From assembly GCA_910579435.1 (NCBI GenBank), contig CAJTVF010000026.1, forward strand, positions 1-34,182: DNA of 34,182 bases, given 5' to 3'. How positions within the stretch are numbered: the stretch's first letter is position 1; the number at the start of each line of letters is the position of its first letter. The notes under the pieces are model-generated. The model saw nothing but the letters and a program-made list of their open reading frames with translations, did no database searches and was not told where the DNA came from. Both the position numbers and the translations under genes were made by a program. This DNA comes from an uncultured Oscillibacter sp. Lineage in GTDB: Bacteria; Bacillota; Clostridia; Oscillospirales; Oscillospiraceae. Positions 16,354-23,452 of the stretch are shown in pieces.

Positions 16354-17475
16354 TTATCTGCGGCCTCCGCCGCGCGCTCCGCCGCCACGGCCCACGCCTC
16401 CCCCAAAAGAGCCGCCGCCAAAGCCGCCCCTCCCGGCGCCGCCGCCGAAGGAACCGCCCCCGAAGCCGCCGGGCCGTCCGCCCCGGCCCGCTCCGCCGCC
16501 GAAGGAGCCGCCGCCAAAGCCTCCGCCGAAGCTGCCCGGTCCCGGGCCGCCGGGACGGGGACCCCGGCCCGCGCCCCCTCCAAAGGAGCCGCCCCCAAAG
16601 CCGCCCGGCCGGCCCGGTCCTCCGGGCCCGCCGGGCCTCCTGGGCGGGGGCGGCGGCGGGGGCCGCCGGGGCCGTCTCGGTCGGCCCCAGAACACCGGGT
16701 AGTATACAGGCCGGGGAATGCCAATCACCGTGGGGCCGTAGTACCGCCGCCGGTAGCTCTGGTAGCGCATGCCGTCCAGCAGCACCCAGAGAATGAGCAG
16801 GAGGACCACCAGCGTCACCAGTCCGCCGGCGATGGTCCCAATCGCCACCGCCGCGCCGGTGGATTGATAACCGCCGGAAATCGTCTGATAATTCCCCATG
16901 GCGCCGGGGGACGGCGGGACCGTGGTGACGCTGACGTGATAGACCCCCTCCAAATAATCCACCAGACTGCGGAAGGTGTGCCGGACGCCGTCGTCATACC
17001 GCTTGCCGGCGAAATAGGTCTCCAGGGTATCGTAGAGGATATCCTCCAGCCTCGCCTGCTGGCTGGAGCTGAACCCGCTGCCCCAGGCCAGGTAGTAGTC
17101 CCCGTCCGGCGCGCCGTTGTAGAGGTTTTCCAGGGCCAGCACCAGCAAAAGGCCGTTGTTCCGCTCCCGGGACCCCACGCCCAGCTCCCGGAAGGTCCGC
17201 TCGGCGTAGTCGGCGGTACTCTCGCTTCCGGTGGTCCGTACCACGTCCACGGCAATCTGCGCCCCGGTCTGGGCGAAGAGGGAGGCGTTCATGGCCTCGA
17301 TGTATCCGGCGGTATCCTGGGTAATCACGCCGCCCTCATTGTGGATGAGGTACAGGAATTCCCCGGTCAGGGCGGCCTCCGTGTCCGGCTTCTTCGCCTG
17401 TCCCAGGGCAATGCCCGCCAGGATGGCCAGGACCATGACAGCCGCCGCCACCGGGCGTTTTTGCAGCAATTTCAT
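16354..17475 (-). CDS. TPM-domain membrane protein with Gly-rich tail
   Basis: A 373-residue protein. Residues 1-25 form a signal peptide or anchor (PVAAAVMVLAILAGIALG). A TPM domain follows at about 45-165 (GGVITQDTAGYIEAMNASLF, IAVDVVRTTGSESTADYAER, NNGLLLVLALEN, YYLAWGSGFS). A second membrane helix lies near 215-240 (IGTIAGGLVTLVVLLLILWV). The last ~105 residues are Arg/Pro then Gly/Ser/Phe repeats (GGFGGGSFGGGAGRG). TPM proteins are extracytoplasmic and often membrane anchored; functions range from acid phosphatase to photosystem repair, so the role here is unknown. RBS AAGGA precedes ATG 17475. It is 4 bp after the XRE gene, so they are co-transcribed. Confidence 0.85.
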   Translation of the reverse strand: MKLLQKRPVAAAVMVLAILAGIALGQAKKPDTEAALTGEFLYLIHNEGGVITQDTAGYIEAMNASLFAQTGAQIAVDVVRTTGSESTADYAERTFRELGVGSRERNNGLLLVLALENLYNGAPDGDYYLAWGSGFSSSQQARLEDILYDTLETYFAGKRYDDGVRHTFRSLVDYLEGVYHVSVTTVPPSPGAMGNYQTISGGYQSTGAAVAIGTIAGGLVTLVVLLLILWVLLDGMRYQSYRRRYYGPTVIGIPRPVYYPVFWGRPRRPRRPPPPPPPRRPGGPGGPGRPGGFGGGSFGGGAGRGPRPGGPGPGSFGGGFGGGSFGGGAGRGGRPGGFGGGSFGGGAGRGGFGGGSFGGGVGRGGGARGGGRR

Positions 17476-17479
17476 AGGC

Positions 17480-17710
17480 TCATTCCTTGCTTGTATGGAA
17501 GTCCGGCACGTCCGTCCGGCCCACCAGGTAGTCGATGGATACTTGATAGTAGTCCGCTAAAGCAATCAGGGTCGCAAGTTTGGGTTCGCTCTGGCCTGTC
17601 TCGTAATTTTGATAGCCCCGGAAGGACATACCCAGAATTTCCGCCAACTCCCGTTGGTAAATTCTGCGTCCCTCCCGCAATTCTTTTAAGCGTTTGGCGA
17701 GTAATTGCAT
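17480..17710 (-). CDS. Small XRE-family transcriptional regulator
   Basis: A 76-residue protein that is almost only a Cro/C1-type helix-turn-helix domain: LKELREGRRIYQRELAEILG, then MSFRGYQNYETGQSEPKLAT and DYYQVSIDYLVGRTD. It should bind DNA as a dimer. GAGGTG precedes ATG 17710. It diverges from the 82-residue gene at 17782; the 71-bp space between them holds nested palindromes that are probable binding sites. The TPM gene follows by 4 bp. Confidence 0.92.
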   Translation of the reverse strand: MQLLAKRLKELREGRRIYQRELAEILGMSFRGYQNYETGQSEPKLATLIALADYYQVSIDYLVGRTDVPDFHTSKE

Positions 17711-17720
17711 AATGCACCTC

Positions 17721-17773
17721 TTGACAGACCTAATTTAGGTATGTTAATATACCTATATCTAGTATATAGGAGG
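17721..17773 (+). promoter_or_regulatory. Promoter with nested operator palindromes between XRE gene and 82-aa gene
   Basis: The plus-strand promoter is TTGACA (17721-17726), 18 bp, TAATAT (17745-17750) with TG before the -10. Three inverted repeats overlap it: ACCTAATTTAGGT (17728-17740, perfect), AGGTAT-6-ATACCT (17737-17754), and CCTATAT-5-ATATAGG (17752-17770), whose right arm runs into the AGGAGG ribosome site at 17768-17773. All carry the half-site AGGTA/TAGG, as expected for a dimeric XRE repressor controlling both directions. Confidence 0.75.
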
Positions 17774-17781
17774 TATCCCCT

Positions 17782-18030
17782 ATGACCAGTCTCATGCAGC
17801 TGCTAATGGACTTCACCTGCACGGAGCGGCTCCCCCGCTGTCTGGACCACGAAGCTTACAACACCTCGAAAATCCTGGAGGACAAGCACCTGACCGCCTT
17901 GAAGGAGGGCCTTTCCGGGGAACATATGGCGTCCCTGGAGCGGTATCAGCAAGCCTGGGAGGACAGCCGTTCCCTGGAGCTGGAGGCCATGTTCCTGGCG
18001 GCCTTCTCCGTGGCCCGGGAGCTCCGGTGA
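17782..18030 (+). CDS. Small protein divergent from XRE regulator, DUF6809-like
   Basis: An 82-residue acidic, mostly helical protein (LMQLLMDFTCTERLPRCLDH, ALKEGLSGEHMASLERYQQA, LELEAMFLAAFSVARELR). Its layout, with a helix-Leu-Ser-x-E block and a hydrophobic C-terminal helix containing AF, recalls the small clostridial DUF6809 proteins often found beside XRE genes; this is recall, not a search. RBS AGGAGG is 8 bases before the ATG and lies inside a palindrome. It converges on telA with a 1-bp gap. Confidence 0.72.
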   Translation: MTSLMQLLMDFTCTERLPRCLDHEAYNTSKILEDKHLTALKEGLSGEHMASLERYQQAWEDSRSLELEAMFLAAFSVARELR

Positions 18031-18031
18031 C

Positions 18032-19198
18032 TTACTTGTGCAGCTCCATCAGCTTCGCCCGGAGCTCGCCCTCAATGCGGCCCAGCTCCACCTCGGCTTC
18101 CTTCCGCTTCTGCGCGCCCTCCCGCTGGATATTCAGCACCTCGTCCAGGGTGGAGATCAGCTGCTGGTTCGTGTGCTGGAGGGTCTCGATACTTACAACG
18201 CTCCGCTCCGCCTCCTTGGCGGTCTGGATGGTGCCCATTTTCAGCATGTCGGCGTTCTTTTTCAAAAGCTCGTTGGTCATTTCCGTCACGGCGCTCTGGG
18301 CGGCGGTGGCCTGACGGCCGTGCTCCATCCCTAAGGCCAGGACCATCTGGCTCTTCCACAGGGGGATGGTGTTCACCAGGGAGGACTGGATTTTCTCCAC
18401 CATCAGCGTGTCGTTATTCTGGAGCAGCCGGGTCTGGGGGCCCATCTGAATGGAAATCATCCTCGTCAGCTCCAGGTCGTGGAGCTTCTTTTCAAACCGC
18501 TCGCACATCTGCACCAGGTCGTTGTACCGCTGGGCGTCCTCCTGGGCGCCGGTCTGCTCGGCCTTGGCCCGGAGGGCGGAAAGCTCATTCTCCCGGACCT
18601 CCGCCAGCTTCTTTTTCCCCGCCAGGATATACATGGTCAGCTCTTTATAGTACTTGAGGTTCAGCTCATACATCTGGTCGAACATGGCCACGTCCTTCAT
18701 CAGGGTCACCTGATGCTGTTCCAGCTCCCGGACGATCTTGTCCACGTTGCTTTCGACCTTGGAGTACTGGGCCTTCATGACCTCCAGCTTGTTCCCGGCC
18801 TTCTTGAACTTGCCGAAGAGGCCCTTTTTCTCCTCCTCCTCGCCAAAGCCCTTCAGCTCCACCACCAGCTCGGAGAGGGACTTTCCAACCTCGCCCAGGT
18901 CCTTGGTGCGCACGGAGGCCAGGGCGCTTTCGGAGAAGCCCGCCACGTTCTTCTGGGCCGCCGCGCCGTATTGGAGAATCAGGTTGGAGTCCATCACGTC
19001 GATCTTTTTGGAGAAGTCCTCCACGGCCTTCTTCTCCGCCTCGGAGAGCATGGAGTCGTCCAGCTCCACAGGCTTGACCTCCGGCTTTTCCGGCTCGGGG
19101 GCGGCGGGGGTGGCGGCGGGCTCCAGGGTCAGCTCCGGCACGGGAGCCGCGGCGGCGGCGGGGTCCAGGGTCAGCTCGGGAATCATATTGTCACTCAT
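18032..19198 (-). CDS. telA: TelA family toxic-anion-resistance protein
   Basis: A 388-residue TelA/YaaN protein. After a ~50-residue Ala/Pro/Glu-rich N-terminal segment containing two PELTL repeats comes the long alpha-helical domain: DDSMLSEAEKKAVEDFSKKI, DLGEVGKSLSELVVELKGF, EEKKGLFGKFKKAGNKLEVM, VDKIVRELEQHQVTLMKDVA, MFDQMYELNLKYYKELTMYI, and LLQNNDTLMVEKIQSSLVNT near the end. TelA proteins were named for tellurite resistance; their molecular role is uncertain, and they pair with XpaC as here. ATG 19198 follows GGAGG. It overlaps the upstream small gene by 8 bp. Confidence 0.93.
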   Translation of the reverse strand: MSDNMIPELTLDPAAAAAPVPELTLEPAATPAAPEPEKPEVKPVELDDSMLSEAEKKAVEDFSKKIDVMDSNLILQYGAAAQKNVAGFSESALASVRTKDLGEVGKSLSELVVELKGFGEEEEKKGLFGKFKKAGNKLEVMKAQYSKVESNVDKIVRELEQHQVTLMKDVAMFDQMYELNLKYYKELTMYILAGKKKLAEVRENELSALRAKAEQTGAQEDAQRYNDLVQMCERFEKKLHDLELTRMISIQMGPQTRLLQNNDTLMVEKIQSSLVNTIPLWKSQMVLALGMEHGRQATAAQSAVTEMTNELLKKNADMLKMGTIQTAKEAERSVVSIETLQHTNQQLISTLDEVLNIQREGAQKRKEAEVELGRIEGELRAKLMELHK

Positions 19199-19400
19199 AG
19201 TCGTTTTCCTCCACCAGCAGAATGTGTTCCTCCTCCTCCCGGATGCCCAGGATGCCATGGAGGACGGAAACGGCCAGCCACACGCAGCCGGTCACCAGGT
19301 GCAGGGGCTCCCGCTCCTTCTTCGCCAGATAGAAGCAGCTCCCGGAGAGCATGCCCTCCAGGATGGAGATAAACAGGTAAACGGGATTTCGGTTTTTCAT
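19191..19400 (-). CDS. Small membrane protein between xpaC and telA
   Basis: A 69-residue protein with two hydrophobic helices (VYLFISILEGMLSGSCFYLA and HLVTGCVWLAVSVLHGILGI) and an acidic end, REEEEHILLVEENDYE. I do not recognise a family. AAGGAGG precedes ATG 19400 and its 3' end overlaps telA by 8 bp, so it is a real coupled gene of the xpaC-telA operon. A role in membrane placement of XpaC/TelA is a guess. Confidence 0.75.
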   Translation of the reverse strand: MKNRNPVYLFISILEGMLSGSCFYLAKKEREPLHLVTGCVWLAVSVLHGILGIREEEEHILLVEENDYE

Positions 19401-19436
19401 GACGCTTCCTCCTTATTTATTTACATTCTGCGGGGG

Positions 19437-20147
19437 TTATAGCTCCAGCCGGATGTCCGTGCCGTCCTCCTGAACCGGGTCCGCCTTCATCTCCGGTTCC
19501 GTCAGGCCCTCCCGGGCCAGCAGGGTCTCCATCACCTGGATATCTGTGGAGACGTCCAGGGCGTCGGCGCCGTAGAGGGCGTCCAGCTGCTTTTCAAAGG
19601 CCCGGACAATGGTTTTCAGCATATCCTCCACCTTTTCCTTGGTGCCGTCGATGTTCTCCCCGGAGACGCCCGCGCCGCTCATGCGGTCGTAGGTGTTGAG
19701 GAGCTTCAAGGTGGTGGGCAGGTAGTAATTCATAAACTGGCGGATCTGGGGGAGCTTGTCCGGGTCGTCCTTCACCGCCTGGAAAATCTTCTCCGACACC
19801 TGGCTCAGCCGCACAATGCCGGCGGAGACGCCCGGGTCGGCGATGCTGCCGTCCAGCCGCTTCATTTCGCTGAGGGCCAGGTTCCCGTCCTTGATGACCT
19901 TGTCCAGCTCCGGGTTTCCGGTGGAGGGGGCGGGTTTTTTCTCCTCTTGTTTCTTCTCCGTCCCGGCGGACCCGGCCACGGTCCCTCCGCCCTGGCAGAT
20001 TCCGTTTACCAGGAGGAACACCGCCGCCGACACCGCCGCCAGCAGGATATAAGCCGCCGTGGTATACAAGGGCAGGAACAGCCCGCTCAGCAGCCACAGC
20101 AGCCCCACGGCGTAAAAGGGCGCGACGGGCTTTCGTTTGGCCGTCAT
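19437..20147 (-). CDS. xpaC: XpaC-like protein (5-bromo-4-chloroindolyl phosphate hydrolysis family)
   Basis: A 236-residue protein with two N-terminal membrane helices (FYAVGLLWLLSGLFLPLY, AAYILLAAVSAAVFLLVN). A cytoplasmic helical domain follows: ELDKVIKDGNLALSEMKRLD, SQVSEKIFQAVKDDPDKLPQ, IRQFMNYYLPTTLKLLNTYD, typical of the XpaC family. XpaC is named for a phenotype; its biochemical activity is unsettled. B. subtilis has xpaC next to yaaN (telA), the same pairing as here. GGAGG precedes ATG 20147. A ~165-bp repeat element lies between this start and its promoter. Confidence 0.9.
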   Translation of the reverse strand: MTAKRKPVAPFYAVGLLWLLSGLFLPLYTTAAYILLAAVSAAVFLLVNGICQGGGTVAGSAGTEKKQEEKKPAPSTGNPELDKVIKDGNLALSEMKRLDGSIADPGVSAGIVRLSQVSEKIFQAVKDDPDKLPQIRQFMNYYLPTTLKLLNTYDRMSGAGVSGENIDGTKEKVEDMLKTIVRAFEKQLDALYGADALDVSTDIQVMETLLAREGLTEPEMKADPVQEDGTDIRLEL

Positions 20148-20181
20148 AGAAGGACCTCCATTCGTCGCGTATTTCGCAAGT

Positions 20182-20346
20182 TAGGCCTTGTTTGAAAATT
20201 GACGGAATGCCCAACGGTGAGAGATTTTTTCGCCAATCAAGGCAAATTTTCGCGGGCGGGCTGACGCCCGGCAAGAAAATTTAACGCAGAGTGGCGGAAA
20301 AAGATCCGCCGTTTTGGGCGTTTTGCCATTTTTCAAACAAGGCCTA
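20182..20346. repeat. ~165-bp inverted-repeat element, copy 2 (GGCCTTGTTTGAAAA type)
   Basis: Ends TAGGCCTTGTTTGAAAA and its complement are perfect over 17 bp. The interior shows ATTTTTTCGCCAATCAAGGC, a GGCGGGCTGACGCCC-type hairpin, AACGCAG and TGGCGGAAAAAGATCCG, the same order of blocks as in copies 1 and 4. It begins 34 bp upstream of xpaC and ends 4 bp short of the xpaC -10 box, so it makes up nearly the whole 5' leader. Confidence 0.85.
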
Positions 20347-20350
20347 GTAT

Positions 20351-20380
20351 ATTATACTCCCCCCACCGGCGATTGGTCAA
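20351..20380 (-). promoter_or_regulatory. Sigma-A promoter for xpaC-telA operon
   Basis: On the minus strand TTGACC and TATAAT are separated by 18 bp. The predicted start of transcription falls at the outer end of repeat copy 2. Confidence 0.7.
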
Positions 20381-20410
20381 GCCGGAGGGGCGCAAATTCA
20401 CAGTAAATTC

Positions 20411-20443
20411 CAAAAAGGCGAAAACGCCCCAAGGGGCGTTTTC
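20411..20443 (-). terminator. Terminator of the DUF6512-like gene
   Basis: GAAAACGCCCC / GGGGCGTTTTC with a 2-nt loop forms an 11-bp stem that overlaps the stop codon; GCC and then TTTTT follow in the minus direction. Confidence 0.82.
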
Positions 20444-20975
20444 AAGGAATGCCGTACAGTCCCGTCACCGGGTCCCGCCACAGGGGCAGGGGAACCGGGC
20501 GGAAGGTACACCACACGAAGCAGAAGGCCAGCCCCCACAGGACCGCCAGCCCCAAAAGCTGCATCCAGCGGCTGGAGAGCGTCCCCCGGCGGAGCAGGGC
20601 GAAGTCCAGCGCAAAGGCCCCCAGGTCCGCCAGGAAGAAAATGGCGATGTTCACCCAGTCAATGCTGCGGCCCAGAACCCCGATGTAGGTATAGAAGAGA
20701 ACGGGAATCAGGAGCATCCCCGTCAGGGCGCTGAGGGCCCGGACCGCCAGGAGGTTGGGGTAGTTCCGCCCCAGCAGGCAGACCTGAACCACGGAGAAAA
20801 GGAACAGCGGCACAAACAGCAGCTTCATATGCTCCCAGGTGGACTCGTTGACGGCGGAGACACAGGCCGCCAGGGCGCTGCCCCCGCTCCACTCGTAAAC
20901 AAAGTGGAGGAGCGTCCCCAGCGCCCCGGTAAACAGGAAGCCCCCCAGCTCCCAAAAGAACAGCTTACGTTTCAT
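20442..20975 (-). CDS. DUF6512-like integral membrane protein
   Basis: A 177-residue protein with about six hydrophobic helices: WELGGFLFTGALGTLLHFVY, LFVPLFLFSVVQVCLLG, ALTGMLLIPVLFYTYIGVLG, IAIFFLADLGAFALDFALL, LLGLAVLWGLAFCFVWC. The loop SAVNESTWEHMKLLF between helices 1 and 2 is characteristic of a clostridial membrane family I recall as DUF6512. Function unknown. ATG 20975 has GGAGG eight bases upstream, inside one arm of a long-range hairpin. It is separated from argS by a 230-bp structured gap. Confidence 0.8.
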   Translation of the reverse strand: MKRKLFFWELGGFLFTGALGTLLHFVYEWSGGSALAACVSAVNESTWEHMKLLFVPLFLFSVVQVCLLGRNYPNLLAVRALSALTGMLLIPVLFYTYIGVLGRSIDWVNIAIFFLADLGAFALDFALLRRGTLSSRWMQLLGLAVLWGLAFCFVWCTFRPVPLPLWRDPVTGLYGIP

Positions 20976-20979
20976 AGAA

Positions 20980-21040
20980 CCAGCCTCCGCCCGGATGAAG
21001 TCGCGGCTATTGCCGCCTCTCCATTCTGTGCGGAGGCTGG
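20980..21040 (-). promoter_or_regulatory. Leader hairpin covering the ribosome site of the DUF6512-like gene
   Basis: CCAGCCTCCGC (20980-20990) and GCGGAGGCTGG (21030-21040) are perfect 11-bp complements. On the minus-strand mRNA the 3' arm contains the GGAGG Shine-Dalgarno. Inside the 39-nt loop is a second stem, GCGGC-TATT-GCCGC (21003-21016). The fold would hide the ribosome site, so it could be a translational switch. Confidence 0.6.
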
Positions 21041-21051
21041 GAATTTTATGC

Positions 21052-21205
21052 GTAGTCTGCGGAAGGCCCCGCTGCCGTCGCTTCGGCCTGGTCAATCACC
21101 AGACTACCAGAGCGCGCGAAAGTTCTTTGGATACTTTACCCTCTGGGTATACGGGGCCTCTAAGCGGCAAAGCCGCCAAGAGTCCCCATATCTTTCAAGA
21201 AAGTA
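21052..21205. repeat. Structured repeat downstream of argS
   Basis: The gap contains GTAGTCTG (21052-21059) inverted as CAGACTAC (21100-21107), GATACTTT (21130-21137) inverted as AAAGTATC (21200-21207), and the nested hairpin GGGGCCTCTAAGCGGC / GCCGCCAAGAGTCCCC (21153-21187). Its part 21074-21146 is homologous to the repeat after degV (16208-16280). Confidence 0.7.
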
Positions 21206-22951
21206 TCACATATGCTCCGGGGCGTCCACGCCGATGAGGGCCAGGCCGTTCCGCAGCACGATCCGGGCGTCGTCCGCCAGCCGCAGCCGGGCACGTGCCA
21301 GGGCGGGAGCCTCCTCCCGGATGTGGCAGGCGGTGTAGAACCGGTGGAAGCAGCCCGCCAGCTCCATCAGGTAGCGGTTCACGTGGGAGGGGTCGTAGTT
21401 CTTCGCCGCGGCCCGGATGGTGTCCGGCCAGGCGGCCAGCTGCTTGATGAGGACCTCCTCCGCCTCCGCCGTCAGAAGGCTCAGGTCCGCCTCTCCCGGG
21501 GCGGGGACCGCCAGGCCCTCCCCCGCCAGCTTCTCCACCAGCGAACAGATGCGGGCGTGGGCGTACTCCACGTAGTAGATGGGGTTCTCGGAGTCCTCCC
21601 GGACGGCGAGGCCCAGGTCAAAGTCCATCTGGGTGTCCGGCTTGGCGTTGAAGAACCACCGGGCGGCGTCCACCGGCACCTCGTCCAGCAGGTCCGAGAG
21701 GGAAATGGCCTTGCCGGTGCGCTTGCTCATCTTCACCAGCTCCCCGTCCCGCAGCAGCTTCACCAGCTGCATCAGCACGATGTCCAGCTTCCCGCTGCCG
21801 TCCAGCCCCAGGGCGTCCAGGGCCCCCTTCAGCCGGGCCACGTGGCCGTGATGGTCCGCGCCCCAGATGTTGATGACCCGGTCAAAGCCCCGTGTCTCAA
21901 ACTTGTTCCGGTGGTAGGCGATGTCGGCGGCGAAATAGGTGTAAAAGCCGTTGGCCCGGCGGAGCACGTCGTCCTTCAGGTCCAGCTTCTCAATGTCCTT
22001 CTCCTTCTTCCCCGCCTTCAGCAGGTTCTCCCGCATAATCTGGGCGGTTTTCAGCCACAGCGCCCCGTCCTTCTCATAGGTCCACCCGGCCTTGGTCAAA
22101 AGCTCCGCCGTCTCCGCCACCGCGCCGCTGTTGTGGAGGCTGGACTCGTAAAACCAGGTGTCGTACTCGATCTTATAGCGCCGGAGATCCTCCTTCATCC
22201 TGGGCAGGTTCACGGAAAGGCCGTACTCCGCCATGTCGGCCATCCAGAACTCCTCCCGGGCCCCGCCGGGGAAATCCTTCCCCTGGGCCAGGAAGCCCTT
22301 TGCCAGCTCCCGGATGTCGTCGCCCTGATAGCCGTCCTCGGGGAAGGGGTGGGCCTCCTCCCCGTAGGTCAGCTGCATGCAGCGGGCGTAGATGGACCGG
22401 GCGAACTTGTCGATCTGGTGCCCGGCGTCGTTGACGTAAAACTCCCGGCTGACCTCCGCCCCGCAGGCGGAGAGCACGGAGGCCAGGGTGTCCCCCAGCA
22501 CGCCTCCCCGGGCGTTGCCCATGTGCATGGGCCCGGTGGGGTTGGCGGAGACGAACTCCACCATGATCTTCTGCCCCTTCAGGCTGTCGGAGCGGCCGTA
22601 GTCCGCCCCCTCGCGCTCCACGGCGGCGCAGACCTCCTCATACCACTTCCGGCCCAGCCGGAAGTTCAAAAAGCCCGGCCCGGCGATCTCGGCGGAGGCG
22701 AAGTAGCTGCCCTCCAGGTCCATGTGGTCCAGCAGGGCCTGGGCAATGGCCCGGGGAGGCTGGCGCAGGACCTTGCCGGCCGCCAGGGCGAAGGTGGTGG
22801 TGAAGTCGCCGTTGGCGGCGTCCCGGGGGACCTCCACCGGGGCGGTGCGGACCTCCGCCTGGGGCAGGGACCCGTCCTCCGCGGCGGCCCGGTAGGCGGC
22901 CAGGGCCAGGGCCGCGGCCTGGTCCTTGGCGTTTTGGATCATGTTCGTCAT
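21206..22951 (-). CDS. argS: Arginyl-tRNA synthetase
   Basis: A 581-residue class I synthetase. The N-terminal Add1 domain leads into VEFVSANPTGPMHMGNARGG (131-150), where HMGN at 143-146 replaces the HIGH signature, and KMSK is at 407-410. The C-terminal helical anticodon-binding domain has YVEYAHARICSLV and ends IGVDAPEHM. It charges tRNA-Arg and needs the tRNA to activate arginine. Two starts are possible: ATG 22951 is preferred because GAGG lies 9 bases upstream, while ATG 22969 has no ribosome site. It follows the DUF1934 gene, as argS follows ywiB in B. subtilis. Confidence 0.96.
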   Translation of the reverse strand: MTNMIQNAKDQAAALALAAYRAAAEDGSLPQAEVRTAPVEVPRDAANGDFTTTFALAAGKVLRQPPRAIAQALLDHMDLEGSYFASAEIAGPGFLNFRLGRKWYEEVCAAVEREGADYGRSDSLKGQKIMVEFVSANPTGPMHMGNARGGVLGDTLASVLSACGAEVSREFYVNDAGHQIDKFARSIYARCMQLTYGEEAHPFPEDGYQGDDIRELAKGFLAQGKDFPGGAREEFWMADMAEYGLSVNLPRMKEDLRRYKIEYDTWFYESSLHNSGAVAETAELLTKAGWTYEKDGALWLKTAQIMRENLLKAGKKEKDIEKLDLKDDVLRRANGFYTYFAADIAYHRNKFETRGFDRVINIWGADHHGHVARLKGALDALGLDGSGKLDIVLMQLVKLLRDGELVKMSKRTGKAISLSDLLDEVPVDAARWFFNAKPDTQMDFDLGLAVREDSENPIYYVEYAHARICSLVEKLAGEGLAVPAPGEADLSLLTAEAEEVLIKQLAAWPDTIRAAAKNYDPSHVNRYLMELAGCFHRFYTACHIREEAPALARARLRLADDARIVLRNGLALIGVDAPEHM

Positions 22952-22981
22952 GGATAAAACCTCTTTCATGTGTCTTTTGTA

Positions 22982-23452
22982 TCAGGATTGCCTGTTTTCC
23001 CGGGGCTCATGCTTTCTCCGCACGCGAATTTTAAAGGCGTTCCGCCCGGTGACGGAGTGGTCCACGGAGATGGAATACCGCAGGTCCATCAGTCCCCCCT
23101 GCTCCGTCAGGCTGTGGCGGAGGCGGCTGGTCTGAATGTCGATGGCCAGCTCGCCGAAGGGGGTCTCGTAGAGGGAGGTGTGCTGCTTCCCCTCCTCAAA
23201 GACCATCTGGGAATTCACGCTTCCCGTCCGGCTCAAAATTACCTGGGGGCCTCGGACCTCAAAGGTGGTGGTGGCGCCCTCCATCCCGGTGAGGGCGCTC
23301 TCCTGGTAGGAGAGGATCAGCCCGCCCTCCTCTGTGGGGGTCAACGCGCCCTCGGTCATCAGCTCGATGCTGTCGGGCTCCATGTCCTCGAAATGCTGCT
23401 CCGACCGGATGGTCAGCAAAACGGGCAGCTCCTTCGTCTCAATACTGGTCAA
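22982..23452 (-). CDS. DUF1934/YwiB-type beta-barrel protein
   Basis: A 156-residue DUF1934 protein with the calycin-like strand pattern: LPVLLTIRSEQHFEDMEPDS, MTEGALTPTEEGGLILSYQE, TFEVRGPQVILSRTGSVNSQ, MVFEEGKQHTSLYETPFGEL and LRYSISVDHSVTGRNAFKIR. No function is known. There is no ATG at the right place; the best start is TTG at 23452, 7 bases after GGAGG, which overlaps the 3' end of murI by 14 bp and implies translational coupling. The adjacent argS conserves a Firmicutes arrangement. Confidence 0.85.
   Translation of the reverse strand: MTSIETKELPVLLTIRSEQHFEDMEPDSIELMTEGALTPTEEGGLILSYQESALTGMEGATTTFEVRGPQVILSRTGSVNSQMVFEEGKQHTSLYETPFGELAIDIQTSRLRHSLTEQGGLMDLRYSISVDHSVTGRNAFKIRVRRKHEPRENRQS

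Noticed and set aside
16354..16680. Repetitive GC-rich tract that might be a CRISPR or DNA repeat
   Set aside because: It is the in-frame Gly-rich tail of the TPM protein; the repetition follows the codons.
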